From positions 1-64,000 of the forward strand of contig DASXQT010000009.1 in the NCBI GenBank assembly GCA_036507005.1: a stretch of 64,000 nucleotides of DNA, read 5' to 3'. Positions within the stretch are counted from its first letter, which is position 1. Each line of letters starts with the position of its first letter. Made by a program: the position numbers and the translations under genes. Positions 62,460 to 64,000 of this stretch are shown piece after piece. A model generated the notes under the pieces. That model was not told where the DNA came from, did not search any database, and saw only the letters and a program-made list of their open reading frames with translations. Source of the DNA: WS-2 sp036507005 (GTDB lineage Bacteria; Eisenbacteria; RBG-16-71-46).

Positions 62460-64000
62460 ATGTCTCCTGGCTCACGACGCGAATCGTCGCTTCGCAGGGC
62501 GGCCGTCGTGTCTCGCAAACCGTGCGATAGAGTCTCGCCCCCTTCCCGCGGGGTCGGACCGTTCCGCCCTCGGGCCCTGGGCGTCGTCGCCCTCCTCGCC
62601 AGCGCAGGCCTCGCGCCGCTGCCGGCCGCCGCCGTCACCGTCGTCGTCCCGGACGATTTCTCCACCGTCAGCCTGGCCATCGCCTCGGCGGCGGACACGG
62701 TCCTGGTTCGGGGCGGCGATTACGGCGAGATCCCGCTCGTCGAACGAAACGTGTTCCTGCGAGGCATCGGGCAGGGAGGCCGTCCGCGGCTGGCGGGATT
62801 GAGACTCACCAACCGCGATCGCCCCGCCGCGCCGACGACCATCAGCGGATTCGACGTCTCGACCCCCATCGTCTACACGAACGCCGCCAACAAGAGCCCG
62901 ATCACGGTGAACATCTCCGACTGCACCATGGGCGGCCTGCAGGTGAACGCCGACGATCCCGATGCCCACTGCTGCCTCTACCTCCGCCGCTGCCGGCTGT
63001 CCTACGCCTTTGGAGGCCTCGATTACGTCGCGATGGAGTCCGACACCGTGGATGGCGGTGTCTCGTGGAAGTTCTGGTCCCGTGGACTGTCCATCCAGCA
63101 TTGCTGGTTCCGAGGGGGCACGGGCGCGGCAATCGCGCTCACGAACGAACCCACCGGCACCGTCGCCCACAACCGGATCGAGAACTACGACGTCGGCATC
63201 TCCGCACCGGAATCGGAATTGAGCATAGACGACAACACGATCTCCCGGTGCCGGGTGGGTGTGCAGGTCTGGGGATACGACGTCGCTGTGACGAACAACG
63301 AGATCCGGAGCTGCGGCACGGGCGTCTACGCGTCGCTGTGGTACAGGCTCGCTCTCATGAACAATACGATTGTCGGCTCTGCAGACCTCGGCGTGTTCGC
63401 CAATGCGGGAGAGGCCGTTGCCGAAGGGAACGCAATTGGGAACTGCGCCGGAGCAGGGATCCGGATCGAGTGGGATCCCGGGTACTCTGCCGGCAATCTG
63501 CGGAACAACACCTTCTTCAACTGCGGCGGGAATGCGCTGGAGCTGATCGGGCCGGCAACCGACGCGGTGACGCTGGGGAACAACATCGGGTTCGGCAGCG
63601 GAGGCGTGGGCCTCCTGGTGTCGGGGACCGTGGTCCAGCACACCTGCAACGACTGGTTCGGCAATCGGCTGGGCGCCGTGAGCGGCGTCGCCCCCGATCC
63701 GAGCGACCTCGAGGTGGACCCACAGTTCTGCGGCCTCGACAGTGCGGATGTCCGGCTCGCTTCCGGGTCGCCGCTCGCCGACGCGGCGGGATGCGGCCTG
63801 GTCGGGGCGCGGGGAGTGGGCTGCGACGTGACGCCGACGCTGGTGCAGCGCTTCTCCGCCGCGCGCGTGACCGACGGCGTCCGCATCGTGTGGGAAGTGG
63901 CGGCCGGCGCCACGGCCTCCGCGATCTGGGTCGAGCGGGCCGAGGGGGCGAACGGGCAGGCATGGAGCCAGCCGCCGATGGAGCGCTCCACCGAGGGACG
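62460..64000 (+). CDS. Parallel beta-helix (PbH1) secreted protein, incomplete at the right edge
   Basis: ATG at 62460 (GGGAG four bases upstream) opens a frame without stop to the window end, 513 codons. A basic start leads to a signal segment (about 40-58, ALGVVALLASAGLAPLP), then VVVPDDFSTVSLAIASAADTVLVRGGDYGEIPL, the usual opening of NosD/PbH1 right-handed helices, and repeated N-x-I/N-N-x-I units (HNRIENYDVGI, DNTISRCRVGV, NNEIRSCGTGV, NNTIVGSADLGV, NNTFFNCGGN). Such proteins are surface or secreted, often carbohydrate-active. The missing C-terminus probably bears a FlgD-like sorting domain. TAAGCT at 62425 is a possible -10. Confidence 0.82.
   Translation, partial: MSPGSRRESSLRRAAVVSRKPCDRVSPPSRGVGPFRPRALGVVALLASAGLAPLPAAAVTVVVPDDFSTVSLAIASAADTVLVRGGDYGEIPLVERNVFLRGIGQGGRPRLAGLRLTNRDRPAAPTTISGFDVSTPIVYTNAANKSPITVNISDCTMGGLQVNADDPDAHCCLYLRRCRLSYAFGGLDYVAMESDTVDGGVSWKFWSRGLSIQHCWFRGGTGAAIALTNEPTGTVAHNRIENYDVGISAPESELSIDDNTISRCRVGVQVWGYDVAVTNNEIRSCGTGVYASLWYRLALMNNTIVGSADLGVFANAGEAVAEGNAIGNCAGAGIRIEWDPGYSAGNLRNNTFFNCGGNALELIGPATDAVTLGNNIGFGSGGVGLLVSGTVVQHTCNDWFGNRLGAVSGVAPDPSDLEVDPQFCGLDSADVRLASGSPLADAAGCGLVGARGVGCDVTPTLVQRFSAARVTDGVRIVWEVAAGATASAIWVERAEGANGQAWSQPPMERSTEG

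Overview
The window is 64 kb of very GC-rich bacterial chromosome, densely coded on both strands. I saw no rRNA or tRNA gene, transposase, phage gene or CRISPR array. Several exported proteins carry signal peptides or lipoboxes. One large secreted protein ends in a FlgD-like/type IX-like C-terminal sorting domain, and an outer-membrane barrel ends in Phe. Together these suggest a Gram-negative, FCB-group-like lineage, most reminiscent to me of uncultured Candidatus Eisenbacteria or a relative. That assignment is inference from style, not from a marker gene.

Layout. 1-6.4 kb: a satD/DUF3307 pair with a duplicated symmetric hairpin, an ABC-F ATPase, an M29 aminopeptidase and a Gfo/Idh/MocA oxidoreductase, with a long-armed palindromic repeat at 3867-4015 and a partial copy at 1-85. 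6.4-16 kb: small exported proteins, a diheme cytochrome c, an unlisted 33-residue basic protein, a 1-Cys peroxiredoxin, an FKBP lipoprotein coupled to a secreted sortilin-like beta-propeller protein, and a flavin-reductase/polyferredoxin fusion. 16-31 kb: a cold-shock gene with a long leader, a hydrolase, two coupled thioredoxin-fold proteins and a DMT exporter, a thioredoxin-TPR gene with an in-frame TGA at its active-site Cys (selenoprotein), a PuuD-like urate hydroxylase, a CTG-initiated flavoprotein, three multi-pass glycosyltransferase-like membrane proteins, oligoendopeptidase F, and a second in-frame-TGA candidate with YHS-like modules.

31-44 kb: a MASE1/PAS/HisKA_3 sensor kinase, a divergent MarR/VOC pair around a clear palindromic operator, a methyltransferase, a frameshifted HNH endonuclease gene carrying three in-frame palindromes, and a tightly coupled operon of a GcvT-like protein, two phytoene-desaturase-like flavoproteins and a Rieske oxygenase. 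44-54 kb: a secreted sialidase-fold protein, then a copper/silver efflux operon (Cys-rich exported peptide, TolC-like channel, FixH-CusB adaptor, CusA-type pump, cupredoxin lipoprotein). 54-64 kb: a ring-cleavage dioxygenase coupled to a serine hydrolase (MhqO/MhqD-like), a sigma54 activator, a LuxR-type regulator with a degenerate receiver, an operon of UspA, YceI, outer-membrane barrel and SRPBCC protein, a TetR remnant, a cysteine-cluster protein, and the 5' part of a parallel beta-helix protein running off the right edge.

Recurring themes are thiol/selenol redox chemistry, electron transfer, metal detoxification and quinone detoxification, consistent with a free-living stress-exposed heterotroph. 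Many genes overlap by ATGA, GTGA or TTGA, indicating translational coupling. Several starts lie only 6-9 nt after a gcTAnnnT-like -10 box without a Shine-Dalgarno, suggesting leaderless mRNAs. The two TGA genes predict that the genome carries selABCD, none of which is in this window.
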